Positions 47,874 through 59,067 of a stretch of 64,000 nucleotides of DNA are shown here, piece by piece. This stretch comes from Capsicum annuum (Eukaryota > Streptophyta > Magnoliopsida > Solanales > Solanaceae), in assembly GCF_002878395.1 (NCBI RefSeq), contig NC_061119.1:14661008-14725007 (forward strand). Reading direction: 5' to 3'. The notes beneath the pieces were generated by a model, which worked only from the letters and a program-made list of their open reading frames with translations, had not been told where the DNA came from and made no database searches. The position numbers and the translations under genes were made by a program. Position 1 is the first letter of the stretch; every line of letters starts with the position of its first letter.

Positions 47874-48996
47874 AGTTTACTAGAGTAAAATTCATAAAAC
47901 TAAAATAAGTAAACTAAGTTCATCCAGTTTTATAAGTTTTATACCCGAATAATCAAATGTGTGAGTACTAGCTATCACCAATAAACTAGCAAACTACACC
48001 TAAATTATTAATTGTTTGAGTTTCATACCTGAACTTTTATGGAAAAAGTAAAACGCAAATAATATAGGTGTGTTTTGCTAAATAGCTGGCGATAGTTCAG
48101 GTTTAAACTCAAAAGACGGGACACTTAAATTGTGTTTTTGACATTACCTCTATATATTATAATTAGATACGATCAACATAATACAAGATAAACTTAAAGA
48201 AAGAAATGCAAATTCATATAAACGACTTTATTTTGCTTGAGACTGAAATATAGTTATTATTGTTGTAGCCTAATGTCAATGATGATAATTTCGTTATGTT
48301 GTCACACTACATCCTGCCACTATGAGAAGTTTCTGCTCTTCCATGGAGCTACAATACTCATCAAGGTCTGTTAACTATATCGTACTTTTAGATTTTTTTG
48401 AACTCTCAAATTTTTAAAATTTTGATGTGAAAAGTTTTATCTTCTTTTTGAAGAAATGAGAGACATGATATTAGTGTTTTACTTTTTTAGATGGAGATGT
48501 TCTGGAAGTGCACGACCCATATAGCACTATTTTTCTTGAAAAGAAAAAGGCATATAACGCCAATGAAAGAAGAGAATATAAAGATTTATGATTGTTCAAC
48601 CTTATACATATCGACTCCCACATTACAATTTTCACTCGGATTTTCATAAAAAACACAATCTCCATCGACGATGGAAACTTGGATGGTCAAGGGTAGCAAC
48701 TTCGAAGATGATCAACTTTATGTTAAGTACACTTAAGATATTATTGGCATTTCAAACCTTCTTGACCCAAAATTCGAATCATAAAGGTTCATATCTCCCT
48801 TCTTCGCCCTACTCGCCATTATTCTGTGTTTGTTGAATGTTTTTGTTGAAAATTTTTGTCTCAATTTTTGGGCTTTGCTAAGGAGAAATTATGTTGTTCC
48901 TTTAAGACATGTTCTCTATATTCTATCACAAATAATAGTTTTTGAAGTTTATTAATTGATGTGAGATACACGTGCAACACACGTATCCTAAATTAG

Positions 48997-49147
48997 TATA
49001 TATATAGTTATATACTAATTTATAAAATATATACACATGTATACGTTAAATATACACGTCTATAGAAGATATATACAGATATATACGCACCATTCAATGT
49101 ATATGTACTACTTTAAATAAAATATACTACAATATATATACATTACA

Positions 49148-49178
<31 letters not shown>

Positions 49179-49583
49179 TATACTAATTTATAAAAATATA
49201 CACATGTATACGCACCATTCAATGTATATGTACTATTTTAAATAAAATATACTATAATATATATATATATATATATATTACTATATATATATATATGTAT
49301 ATATATAGTTATATACTAATTTATAAAATATATACACATGTATACGTTAAATATACACGTCTATAGAAGATATATTCACATATACACGCTTTATTCAATG
49401 TATATGTACTAATTTAAATAAAAAATACTACAATATATATACATTACAATATATATGTATGTATATATATATATATATATATATAAATATAGATATATAT
49501 ATATATATATATTTATATAATATATATAAATATATATACGCACCATTCAATATATATGTACTGCTTTAAATAAAACATATACT

Positions 49584-49624
<41 letters not shown>

Positions 49625-49730
49625 TGCAGTATATATACAATTTATAAAACATATACACATATATAAATTAAATATACACATCTATAGAAGATATATACAC
49701 AAATATACAAAACATACGCCACTTAATATA
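48997..49730. repeat. AT-rich tandem array, right part (four units)
   Basis: Unit landmarks ATTCAATGTATATGTACTA occur near 49092, 49217, 49393 and 49545 (spacing 125-176 bp), separated by TA dinucleotide runs of variable length. Each unit also carries ATACACATGTATACG. It continues the array at 45590-46125. Confidence 0.8.
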
Positions 49731-49915
49731 ATAAATTAATAATACTTGATAGTAAATTAATAATATATTAGAAGTAAGTTTTTAATTTAAACTAGAAATT
49801 CAATTTAAATCATTAAATGAAAAAAATTACAAAGTAAGGACTAAGGAGTGAATGAATGTTGAATTTTATTGATTGCGAAATGATCCAAAATTTATAATTT
49901 ACATGAATGAGAAAT

Positions 49916-52187
49916 CTACAAATTATGCATCATTTTTTCCAACTCATTCATGTTAATATTAATGGAAACTTGCATAGGATAGTCAAAGTCAACTGTGGCA
50001 AAATCATGCATTGGACTTGATTCTGTTGAGTTTTCCCGTGAAGACATAATTTCTTCAAGTTTCTGCTCGTCGTTCAGCTCCGGTTCCATTCCTTGGTTTC
50101 TTTTTTCCGCTCTAATCCAATCTCTGAGGCAAACTAGAACATTCATTGCATTGCTTCTCAAAGAGTGTTAGTTGTCTCCAAGCTGCTGTCGTCCCTAACT
50201 AAAGGCGCTCTCTAATGCAACGGTTGACATTGGAACATTCAAAATATCTCTAACTAATCTTGAAAGCAAAGGATATTGTGTTTCATTACTCCTCCACCAA
50301 TTCAACGTGTTGATCTGTTGTCGGCGATCCTCTGGCGGCGACTGAAGATAATATTTCAGCTCTTCCCGATAAGTTGATATGTAAGCTCTGTCATCAATAC
50401 TATTCCAACAAGGTAAATCATAAAAGGAATCAGGAAAACCACTATGTGCTGGCCTTTTAGAAGATGATGGCTCCTCGGGAGGATGAGGAGCGACGGTTGG
50501 AGTGATATTTATAGGTACGACCAAATCAACTAAATCAACATAGTGATTATATAATTTTCTATGTATTCATTCGCCTCACCCATAGTCATCCACAAATAAG
50601 GTTGTACTTGTTCAAAATCATTGTTAGTATTTATTTCTAAGTTAGCATAATAATAGTACTAAAGTGGCACATAGTATTATATTTCATGCACGTATTTAGC
50701 ATAGCACCAACCAAGTAAATAGGGAGAATCGGGAAAAAATATTTTTTAAATTTAGTAAACATGGCACCAACAGCTTCTTTATAACCTTTTTATTTTTATA
50801 TTTTCTGAGCAAACCAGAAATATCGACTTTATATGCCAAAATATTACAAACAGTAGGATAATAAGCACCAAAAAATTCAACCGTAGCTACATAAAATTTT
50901 TCTAAAAAATTAACAAGATCATTACTTACAACCCAATCAGAATCATGTAGCATGCAATCAGCAGAATCAACAAATGAACCGTAATGTTGGTTAAAAACTA
51001 GTGTAATAGGAACTCTATATTTATAACAATTTTTTAAAAAATCATACGTAGAATTCCATCTAATATCAATTTCCTCGGGCATCAATATCGATGCAAGTCC
51101 ATTTTCTTGACATTTAATTTTAAATTCTCTAATTCTAGATCTACGATTATTTCTTTGAATAAAACCAACAGCAAAACGGATTTTTGTAATATAAAACTCA
51201 AAAAAGTCAAGACCATCTTTTACAATTAAATTATATCTATGACACGCACACTTAATATGAAAAATTTTAGGCAACGGTGGAGATAACTTAGATTTTAACT
51301 TTTTTTATAGCAGTCTTGTTGTTAGAAGCATTATCAAAAGCAATACATAAGATTTTATTTTCGATACCATAAAATCCGGCAACTTTAACAATAGAATCAA
51401 CAATAAAATCTCCAGTATGTTTATGATCTTTATCATATAAAAAAGAAAGAATACGTTTTTGCATCACAAAATTACTATCCATCCAGTGACAAGTAACGGT
51501 TAAATAATTATTTTTATTTACAGAACGACCAAGATCAGAAGTTAGGGACAATCTACATTGAATATTTTTTAACAATGTTGATAAATAAAAATAATATTGT
51601 GAATGAAGTCTAAAAATATCTGACCAAAAAGTACTTCTAGGAATACCATTAAACATAGGATTATAAATTGCTTGAATATTTTGAATAAAGGTATCAGAAG
51701 AAGGATAACTAAAAGATAAACAACCCACAACTACCATTTTAGCTATTTCTTCCCGGTCCCTCAATTTATTATACTTCTTCGTTACCTGACCGGTTGCTGG
51801 GTCCATTCTAGTTTGCGTTGGCCCACAAACATCCCCACCACCTCATGCAATCTTTAACTCTCTTTCGTGAGCATCACATATATGTCTCATTAATATAACC
51901 GTACCCCCTTGCTTGCCTCCTCTTTTATGCTTATATATTTGTTGATAAATATTGCATTGGACCTCAGTATCTGATATACGTTCAAAAAATTGCCATGCAA
52001 TACTAGTTATTTTACAAGCTATTGGAGCACGGGGAGGACGGAAAGGGAGATTAACCGATTCAGATCTAATGTTAGCATTACCTACTGCGGGTGTCTCACC
52101 AATATTTTCATCATCTTCGTCTAAATTAACCGCATCTACATTTTCTTCTTCTATACCGTAGTTTTCCTGAGCTTCTACATTATCCAT
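49916..52187 (-). pseudogene. hAT transposase, Ac/BED type, broken
   Basis: The N-terminal block (51843-52187) begins MDNVEAQENYGIEEENVDAV, is acidic and holds a BED-type zinc finger (VQCNIYQQIYKHKR...HICDAH; the usual second Cys is Tyr). The middle block (51288-51806) has YFYLSTLLKN, TCHWMD and LCIAFDNASNN. The next (50696-51274) has KCACHRYNLIVKDGLD and DIRWNSTYDFL. The C-terminal dimerisation block (50195-50524) has LNWWRSNETQYPLLSRLVRD and STVALESAFS, and the tail (49916-50161) has ALVCLRDWIR-like sequence. Stops and frameshifts separate the blocks. In working elements it cuts and joins TIR ends. Confidence 0.9.
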
Positions 52188-52674
52188 ATCGTGAGCACCA
52201 ACACCAATTTTTCCTCAAAAGGTGTACCAAGCGGTACCGGAGGCGAAGGCACACGGGTATATCTACTACTTGAAGTACCTCTACCACTAGTAATTCATTT
52301 TTTACTACCACTACCGCTTCCGGGACAAAATTTTAACACCTTTAGTAGCAAAATTTCTTAATTTATCCATAATATAAATTAAACTAAAAAATTTAAAATA
52401 CACAAATATAATAAAATTAAATATTCAACAATTAATACAATAAATAAAAATTAAACGTAAGAGATGGAACGACAATACAAAACTTTGGAAGCATCCGAAG
52501 GTTGCGACTTTAGAAACTTCCACTCGTACTTTGTAATCGCAAAATTAAAAAATTAAAGTGAGCACTTTAGGAAATTAAATCTATTGAATATTTGAGAATT
52601 GAGAATTGAGATTTGAGAGAGTGAAAAATTGGGTGAAAAATGAATTGAAGGTGTAGGGTATTTATAAAAAAAAT

Positions 52675-53398
52675 TTGGGTATGCTTCCAATGAACCTAAA
52701 AAAGTGCTTACTTATGCTGAGGGACGAGAAGAAACAAAACCTCTCAGCAGTGAAACTAAAAGTCTTGGAGCTCATAAACACCTCAGTCAAGCTACGTAAG
52801 AGGAAGAAAGTAGAACAAACCACACCCAATCAGTACCCCATGATGAACTTTATCATTTAGAATGTTAGAGGAGAAAATAGTGCCAACTTTAGGAGACACT
52901 GTATATCTATGGTGAAACTTCATAAGCCCTTTATGCTTATCTTATTGGGAATTAAAATGGATGACCATAAGAGGATTACTGAGGCTCTAGGATTTGACCA
53001 CCAATTCCAAGCTACAACTAATGGTCAGTCAGAAGGCCTAGTGATCATGTGGAAAGTTGATACCCTCAACCTTGAAGACATATCCATTACCCCTCAAGGT
53101 ATCCATGCTATGGTGAAGGTACTTTCTTCTATTCATACTTGGCTTCTTTCATCTATTTATGCTAGTACCGACTTTAGCTCTAGGAGTAACCACTGGGACA
53201 ACTTAATCAACATATGTCAAACCAACTCTGGTTACTGGTTCATTGGAGGAAACTTCAATGAAGTCCTCTAAGACAGAGAGAAGATAAGAGGAAATAATAT
53301 AAATAGTAAGAGATTTGAACTCCTTAGAAAGTGCTTAAACCAATGTAAAATGGTTGATATAGGGAATAAAGGCAATAGGTACACCTGGTTTCCACGTT
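52675..53398 (+). pseudogene. LINE (L1-type) ORF2 endonuclease fragment
   Basis: From about 52850 the frame reads NVRGENSANF (the conserved Trp before Asn is a stop), KLHKPFMLILLGIKM, GQSEGLVIMWK, YASTDFSSRSNHWDNL and WFIGGNFNEVL, then DREKIRG after a stop. This is the AP-endonuclease order of plant L1 LINEs, with G.FNE as the GDFN-type catalytic motif altered to GNFN. Lysine-rich sequence upstream (52675-52850) fits the start of the same ORF. RT and 3' end are absent. The left side is cut by the hAT element. Confidence 0.85.
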
Positions 53399-53451
53399 AA
53401 AAATCTTATGTTCCTTACTCTTCCTGCACTGTCTATTACTTCTTAGTTGGT

Positions 53452-54045
53452 TTACTGTGTTTTGTCTATGATTGACCTAAAGGGACCTAGTCCCTCTCTG
53501 TGTGGTGCTACCCCTAGGTTTTCTTCACTACGTCCATCATACTTCTCAAACTTTGACATCTTGAATCCAAGAGGGAGATAAACACTTGGAAACATGCATA
53601 AATCTTTATATGAGACACTTTTGTAACCCCCAAGTCCTTGGAAGTTCTTCATAGCCAATTCTAAATTTTTTATCTTTCTGGTCATTTCTTCTTGTTCTTC
53701 TATCATAATAAGCTTTTTATCCTTTAGAGAAAATTTAGGCGATTGAGTGTAGCTATAAGGATTAGTCAACTTAAATATGGGCTCAAGAGCATAATGCTAA
53801 TCACCAAAAATATTCCATACAATCTCTCTCGTAGAGTGGAGAGACACAACTAGTGGATGAACATAAAACGAAGGAGCTTCAGGTGCAGGTGGTGCCGCAA
53901 AAATAGAAATGGTAGGTAAAGTCGAGTATGTAGTGATTTTGTATTGATTAGCTAAGAAATGAATATTGAAAGTGTTGGGACAGCATTGTCCGGAGTAAAC
54001 CCTGGTGCAATTTATGGTGTGTCAACAGAAAAGGAAAATTGTGAA
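53452..54045 (-). pseudogene. Tat-lineage gag, middle part
   Basis: The minus frame gives APSFYVHPLVVSLHSTREIV near 53880 and LEPIFKLTNPYSYTQSP near 53790. It continues with EEQEEMTRKIKNLELAMKNF and GFKMSKFEKYDGRSEE in an open frame of 105 residues. These landmarks are typical of Tat/Ogre gag (QEEM..K...LE...R..QG and FEKYDG.GDP). Homology stops near 53460 just after the KYDG motif. Confidence 0.8.
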
Positions 54046-57005
54046 TGTGACACCAAAAACTTGTTGCGCCCAAGTTCACACGCAAGTGTATGTGATTTCA
54101 CCAAGTAGTAGAGTGACCCTTTAAAAGCCAAGTATCGATCCCACAGGGACTTTTTTTAACAACTGTCAAATTCAAGTTTAACGACTGATATTAAAGTGGT
54201 GTAAACGTGACAAAAAGAGTTTTTGAGAATTATAACTTAAAAGTAAAATAAACAATATGAGAAAGTAAATGTCTTGGACAGTCAATAAAGAGACTTCCAA
54301 GGTTAAGGCTCTACAAACAATCATACTAAGCTATTGAATTTCATTGGTTAGATTACATATCTTAGTTGTTGATTCGCAGGGTTTATAGTATGATCATGGT
54401 CTCCCGATCCTCTAATCTTCTACCTAACTGGACATTACATCTACATCTTTGAGCAGGGATGCAATAATCCATTTAGATGCATTAAGATGTCATCCTGCAA
54501 GGGAACCAAACAAGGCTTATAGGTATATCCCTATCCTATATGCTAATTCAAATCTCTTATTTTATAAAAGAATAAGAATCTTACTCCATTTACCCCCTAA
54601 TTCTATCCTCTTATTTCCCCTCCTGATATTATAAAGACGATAATGGATGTATTTTAAGGATAACTAATCCTTAAAATAGTTTCAACAAGGATAAATAAAT
54701 AACCAAATATGATAAGCAATTAAAACCAAATCAATTCAAGCAATAGTAATCATGTTCTTCGCCTTAGCCCCCGAAAGAGGGTTTTTAGCCACTTATGGAC
54801 TTAACCATAATAACCATGGATGAATACAAGATAAAATCCATAAATAAACTAAAGAGAAAGAAGAAAACCCCTAATTGAAGTGTTTTCCAGTCCCTCTCCA
54901 AGTTTCAAAGGCGTCCAAGGTGTCTAACATCAACTTCAAGTGTCCTATTTTGATAACGCTCAAAGTACACCTCTAACTGAATGATGAAGCGATCGATGTC
55001 AAATATAGTAAGCCAACTAAGTTGGGGTCGATCCTACTGGAAATAGGCCAAAAATCTATCTCGAACTTCTTGAAATCATTGGGCAATGTGTAAAATTAAA
55101 AGGGGGGATTTACTGAAATAGTAAAAGAGAAAAGAATTGTTTGCTCTTGGTTGTAAACAATCTAAGACAAACACTAGTCCTGTGTTTCCCCTTGCTTCTC
55201 AACTCCGCAGATTTATCATACACTGTCGAACTATTTTAATGTCTTGCATGTAGAATCTAACAAGTTATGTATCACCAACTGTCTTATGGACTCATTGGAA
55301 AATCTCACTCTTTACCTTGTGAGTCTCAAAGTGTCGCATTACTAACCCTTGTCCTGGATCCCAGATTAACTATTATCTTTTGGGTCTCAAAATAATTAGA
55401 TGAGAAGATGGGAATTATTTGATAAAATGGGTGTCTCAAATTACTGTTGTGATGTATTTTCCTAATCTCTACCTCTCTTTGAACCAAGTAGTGAATACAG
55501 GCGGTACTTAACATTGACCATCGCTAAGAAATCAATTTAACTGAAGACAGTCACAATACATGCAAGAATATTTATCTAGAATAACTTGGCGCTTCCTCTA
55601 CTTTGTTAATCTGCCAGGGTTCCCACAATCCTAGCTAAGGAAATTAGCCGCTCTTTGTTATGAGATCAATCATGGAATCCACAGACAAAATTACAAATCA
55701 ATTTCACAATAATGAAACAATAAATCCCAAAATCTTAAATTGAATAACAAACCAAGAATAATAAGAATATGTGAATAATCAATATATGAATAAATTAATA
55801 TATGAATGAATAAATAAGCACATCCTAAAGGGTATTTATAGATTACAAAAATCAAATCCTAAATAAAATAGGAAAATCCTAGAAATCAACTTATAAATAA
55901 AATAGCAGAACTCTAGAAATCAAATCCTAAATAAAATAGAAAAACATAATTACCCATACATAATAGGATGAAAAAACATTATAGGAGTGTAATTTGGATA
56001 CATGGGAACCCTAGGAAATAAAAACTAACTAAAATGGAATAGGAAAAATAATGTCGACATAAGGTACGACTCGCTTATCCACTCGTAAGGTCTTCTTACG
56101 AGTTGTACTGTGCTAGTCGTATGCATTCCAGTAGCTAATCTCCCTGGCTTCAACATTTTGTTCTTTTTACGACTCATCCACACGAGTCTTATCTTGATCA
56201 TATGAATCGAGGTCTTCACTCGTATCCACCTGAGACTTAATCCTTCCAAGTTCTAGACACTAGTCTGTTACGGTTTGTCCATACAAGTCGTACTCAGATC
56301 ATACAACTCATAAGTTGACAAAGCTTCAACATTATCAGGGATTTAATATTAAGATCACAAATAGCTCTTATCTTATAGAAAAGTGAAAACATCCCTTCAC
56401 GATTAAGTTCTTGTGAAGAGTATAACTATTGTCATTGTAATTTTTTGTTTACTTAGAAATTTTTTCATCTCAAGGCCAACCAACATATAGATAATTTAAT
56501 TATCTTTCCAACTATACCAATTTCACCTTAATCCGATATATGGGTGAAAAGTTATGGCCGAAATACTAAAGCACTGTCAAAGCTCTGTCGAAGCTGTCCA
56601 AGCTACGACTAGTAAGGTCTCCTTAAGAGTTGTTAGGAGGAAGTCGTAAGTTGGGAAGTAAAGGCTGAAAATGGATTTTTGACTACGACTTAAGAGACAA
56701 CTCTTATCCAAACCTTAAGAGTCTTGACTAAAGTCATTGGGACGACTTCCAGATGTTTTCTGGACGATTCCTATGGGTTTTTTTTGTCTTCTCACTCTTT
56801 TAACCCCAAATATACAACCGGTAATTCCCACAAATGCCCCAAAAATGATCTAGTAGGTAGACAAAAATTTCACTTTTCGTAGATATTCTTGAATTTAGCA
56901 TCCGAAAATCTAATTTCCTACAAAACACTCCCAAAAACACATCAAATCTAACAAAATAACCTTAAGTACATGCATATTCTCATAGTTTAAGCATCGTAAG
57001 TTCTA
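54046..57005. other. Mosaic of non-coding repeats inserted in Tat gag
   Basis: Splits the gag gene. From the left: a module with AAGTATCGATCCCACAGGGA (54128-54147), a second module with GGGGTCGATCCTACTGGAA (about 55023), then a gypsy LTR-like piece on the plus strand (about 56380-57000). The LTR-like piece contains the U3 module shared with E2-E4 and repeats of GACTCGTAAG-like sequence. GTGACAC occurs at both edges, but I could not prove a target duplication. No protein is encoded. Confidence 0.5.
56060..56770. repeat. Short inverted and direct repeats of ACTCGTAAGG type
   Basis: Multiple copies of CGACTCG, ACTCGTAAGG and CTTACGAGT, including a tight palindrome ACTCGTAAG/CTTACGAGT around 56080-56104. 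Related CTTAAGAG and CGACTT motifs occur at 56600-56760. They occupy the LTR position where E2-E4 carry GC-rich palindromic subrepeats. Confidence 0.6.
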
Positions 57006-57330
57006 TATTTCTATATCACATTAGTGACACTGAAGGTAAGCTAGAAGGATTTTTTAAATTATCCATGTGAACTGGAGGAGGAGGCAACCAGTTAGCCCAA
57101 GCTCGATACATTTCTATCATTTGATGCCTTAATTTCAAGATCTCTTCATTAGGCCCTAAATTCTCATTCCCTAAAGTTCTTGTCCGATCAGTGATAACAA
57201 CTTCAATCTCTTTGTTGGCCATAGCTAACTTTCTCTTGATTTTGGTGTAATATGAGAGACTATCCAGAATGCCACAAACCAACCACCTTAAACTTACTGA
57301 ACAAGAGATAACAACTGCGTTAGAGTTCAA
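57006..57330 (-). pseudogene. Tat-lineage gag, N-terminus
   Basis: From the likely start near 57222 the frame reads MANKEIEVVITDRTRTLGNE, then EEILKLRHQMIEMYRAWANW and LPPPPVHMDN. This start pattern is common to Solanaceae Tat gag. The frame ends at the nested block. Upstream residues in the same open frame have no family character and are leader. Confidence 0.75.
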
Positions 57331-59044
57331 CTCTTTTCAAAATCCTCTTTTTTTATTTCTCTTTTTGATAAGATCACCAAAACCTAAAAGGGCGCCTACG
57401 TATCTCACCCCTAAGAGAGGAGAATTAGGTGTGTAGTTCGTGAAGTCTTGCCAAAATGGCCAATTAAACTCTTTTTCTTTTTTATTTCTGATGAAATTTT
57501 AGAAGAAATAAAATAACAAAATTTCAAAAGTAGATGAAAATCTTTTTGTATTTTTCAGTTTTAAATCCCCCATGCAAATTAAAACTTATGATTATCAAAG
57601 GATTTTTTTATTTTCTTATGAAGAAATGCATGACTTAAGTAATCGATTTCCAAATGATTTTTTTTTCAAAAGATATTTACACAATCTTTTTAAATTTTGA
57701 TTCTGAATTTCATACAAAATGAAACAAAAAATTATCAAAAGAAATTTATTTTGTATTTTCATATGAAGCAACACATGCAAACAACTAACCTAAAATACAA
57801 CTTTTTTTAATCACTATTTTCAAAAGATATTGACAAAAATCTTTTAGAATTTTCAATTTTGAATTTCCTACCAAAATGAAACCTAAGGCTATTAAAGAAA
57901 ATATTTTGTATTTTCTTTTCAAGGCATATATGAAACACCTACTCTAAATGAAATGTAAAGAATTTTTTTTTAATTATTTAAATAAGTTCATGGAATTCTA
58001 GAAGGATTGCCTACATATTTCACTCTCGAGAGAGGAGAATCGGGTTGCTTAGTTTGTACAGATTGGACAATTAAACAAAACTAATAGATTGGACCATGAC
58101 TTAAGGGATACTACCAAAACAGAAAATGAAAAAAAAGTCAATAAAATCTTATTTTGAGTTTTCAATTTGACACTTCACATAAAAATGACACAACAACTAT
58201 GAAAGAAAAATCTTTTAGGTATTTTCGTTATATGAAATGTACAAAACTCTTAGCATTTTTTTTTTGAATTTTTCTTTTATAAAAAGCTCCTATTGAAAAA
58301 AAATCATTTTGAAATTTTTGAATTATGAATGCATGCTAAAGGAAACAAAAGGAAAATCTTTTTGATGTTTTTGTTTTTTTGAGAAATGAGTGTAAAAGTT
58401 AAAAAAATCTCTTAAAATTTTTGAATTGTGGAAAATAAAATCCATAAAGAACTCTAAAAAACTACAAAACTCTTTTTTGACTCGCTCTTCTTTTCTTTCT
58501 TTTTTTCGTTTCAAACACGCTTTTCTTTAATTCTAGCACATGCTTTTCCCAAATCAGTCTGTTAAATGACCCTGTTAGTATCAAAGATGTAAAAATTAGC
58601 ACGTAGGGATGCTTTAGGGGTGAGTCTCCTACAAAGAATAAGGTGGGTCCCACTAGGTCTCAATATGATGTAGATGAGAGTGACCTAAAGACTGGCCTAG
58701 GCTGGGTCCACTAATAATGCTGTTTGGGAGAGTGTATGATCGACAGTGGCTGCGATAGCTTTCCACCCACTCCATTAGTCCGACGGCTCCCCTTTCTAAA
58801 AAAAATATGACTCAACTAGAGTTTGTGTACACGACGTGTACTTCGGTACTTGTTGCAAAAGAAATGACTTTGGGTAATGCATATGATGACAGATATAAAA
58901 TGGTAACACATAAGGAAAAGCTGTAAGCAAATAGCACGTAGGCATCCAATGTTAATAAAACAATAACACAAACAAAATGTCTATACACCTATAGTGTCAC
59001 ACTAAGCCAATACAACACAAAAAATAAGCTTAAATTCTGAAAAG
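57331..59044 (-). repeat. Tat element leader with degenerate repeats
   Basis: Non-coding. It has at least three imperfect units of about 150-165 bp (near 57495, 57655 and 57820), each with CAAAAGATATT, TTTTGAATTT, CAAAATGAAAC and TTTTGTATTTTCTT blocks, and weaker copies at 58130-58400. A second, larger-order pair, CGCCTACGTATCTCACCCCT near 57393 and GCCTACATATTTCACTCTCG near 58009, lies about 616 bp apart. Confidence 0.65.
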
Positions 59045-59062
59045 TCCCCAGCAGAGTTGTCA
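59045..59062 (-). other. Primer-binding site, tRNA-Arg type (diverged)
   Basis: On the minus strand TGACAACTCTGCTGGGGA, a diverged form of the Ogre/Tat site also seen at 13946. It lies six bases from the LTR end (TGTAACACCC at 59068 on the plus strand). Confidence 0.7.
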
Positions 59063-59067
59063 GAGCT

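Larger units (their letters stand above)
46126..48996 (+). mobile_element. Helitron candidate, non-autonomous, with captured fragments
   Basis: The 5' end is TCTATATCTATAATATATTA, preceded by A. The 3' end has an imperfect hairpin (48965-48987) followed nine bases later by TTAG, where CTAG is expected, and then T. This fits insertion at an AT dinucleotide. The element interrupts a tandem array whose units continue on both sides. A related 5' end occurs at 42963. There is no Rep/helicase protein; it holds an REF/SRPP-like fragment, a LINE RNase H fragment, two SINE pieces and an internal duplication. Confidence 0.6.
45435..52672 (-). mobile_element. hAT-superfamily DNA transposon, decayed, with nested insertions
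   Basis: The transposase remnant is on the minus strand at 49916-52187. Upstream of it are a TATA box (TTTATAAATA near 52660) and a leader. Downstream come an AT-rich repeat array and a GC-rich terminal region at 45440-45560 (GGACCGGGCCGGGTCAACCC, then GGATCGGGTCGGGTTCGGGT), typical of hAT subterminal regions. The right end is lost where LINE sequence begins at about 52675. A Helitron candidate interrupts the array. No target duplication can be tested. Confidence 0.65.

Noticed and set aside
58323..58653. Minus-strand open frames rich in Lys and Phe
   Set aside because: Low-complexity leader of the Tat element; no conserved motif.
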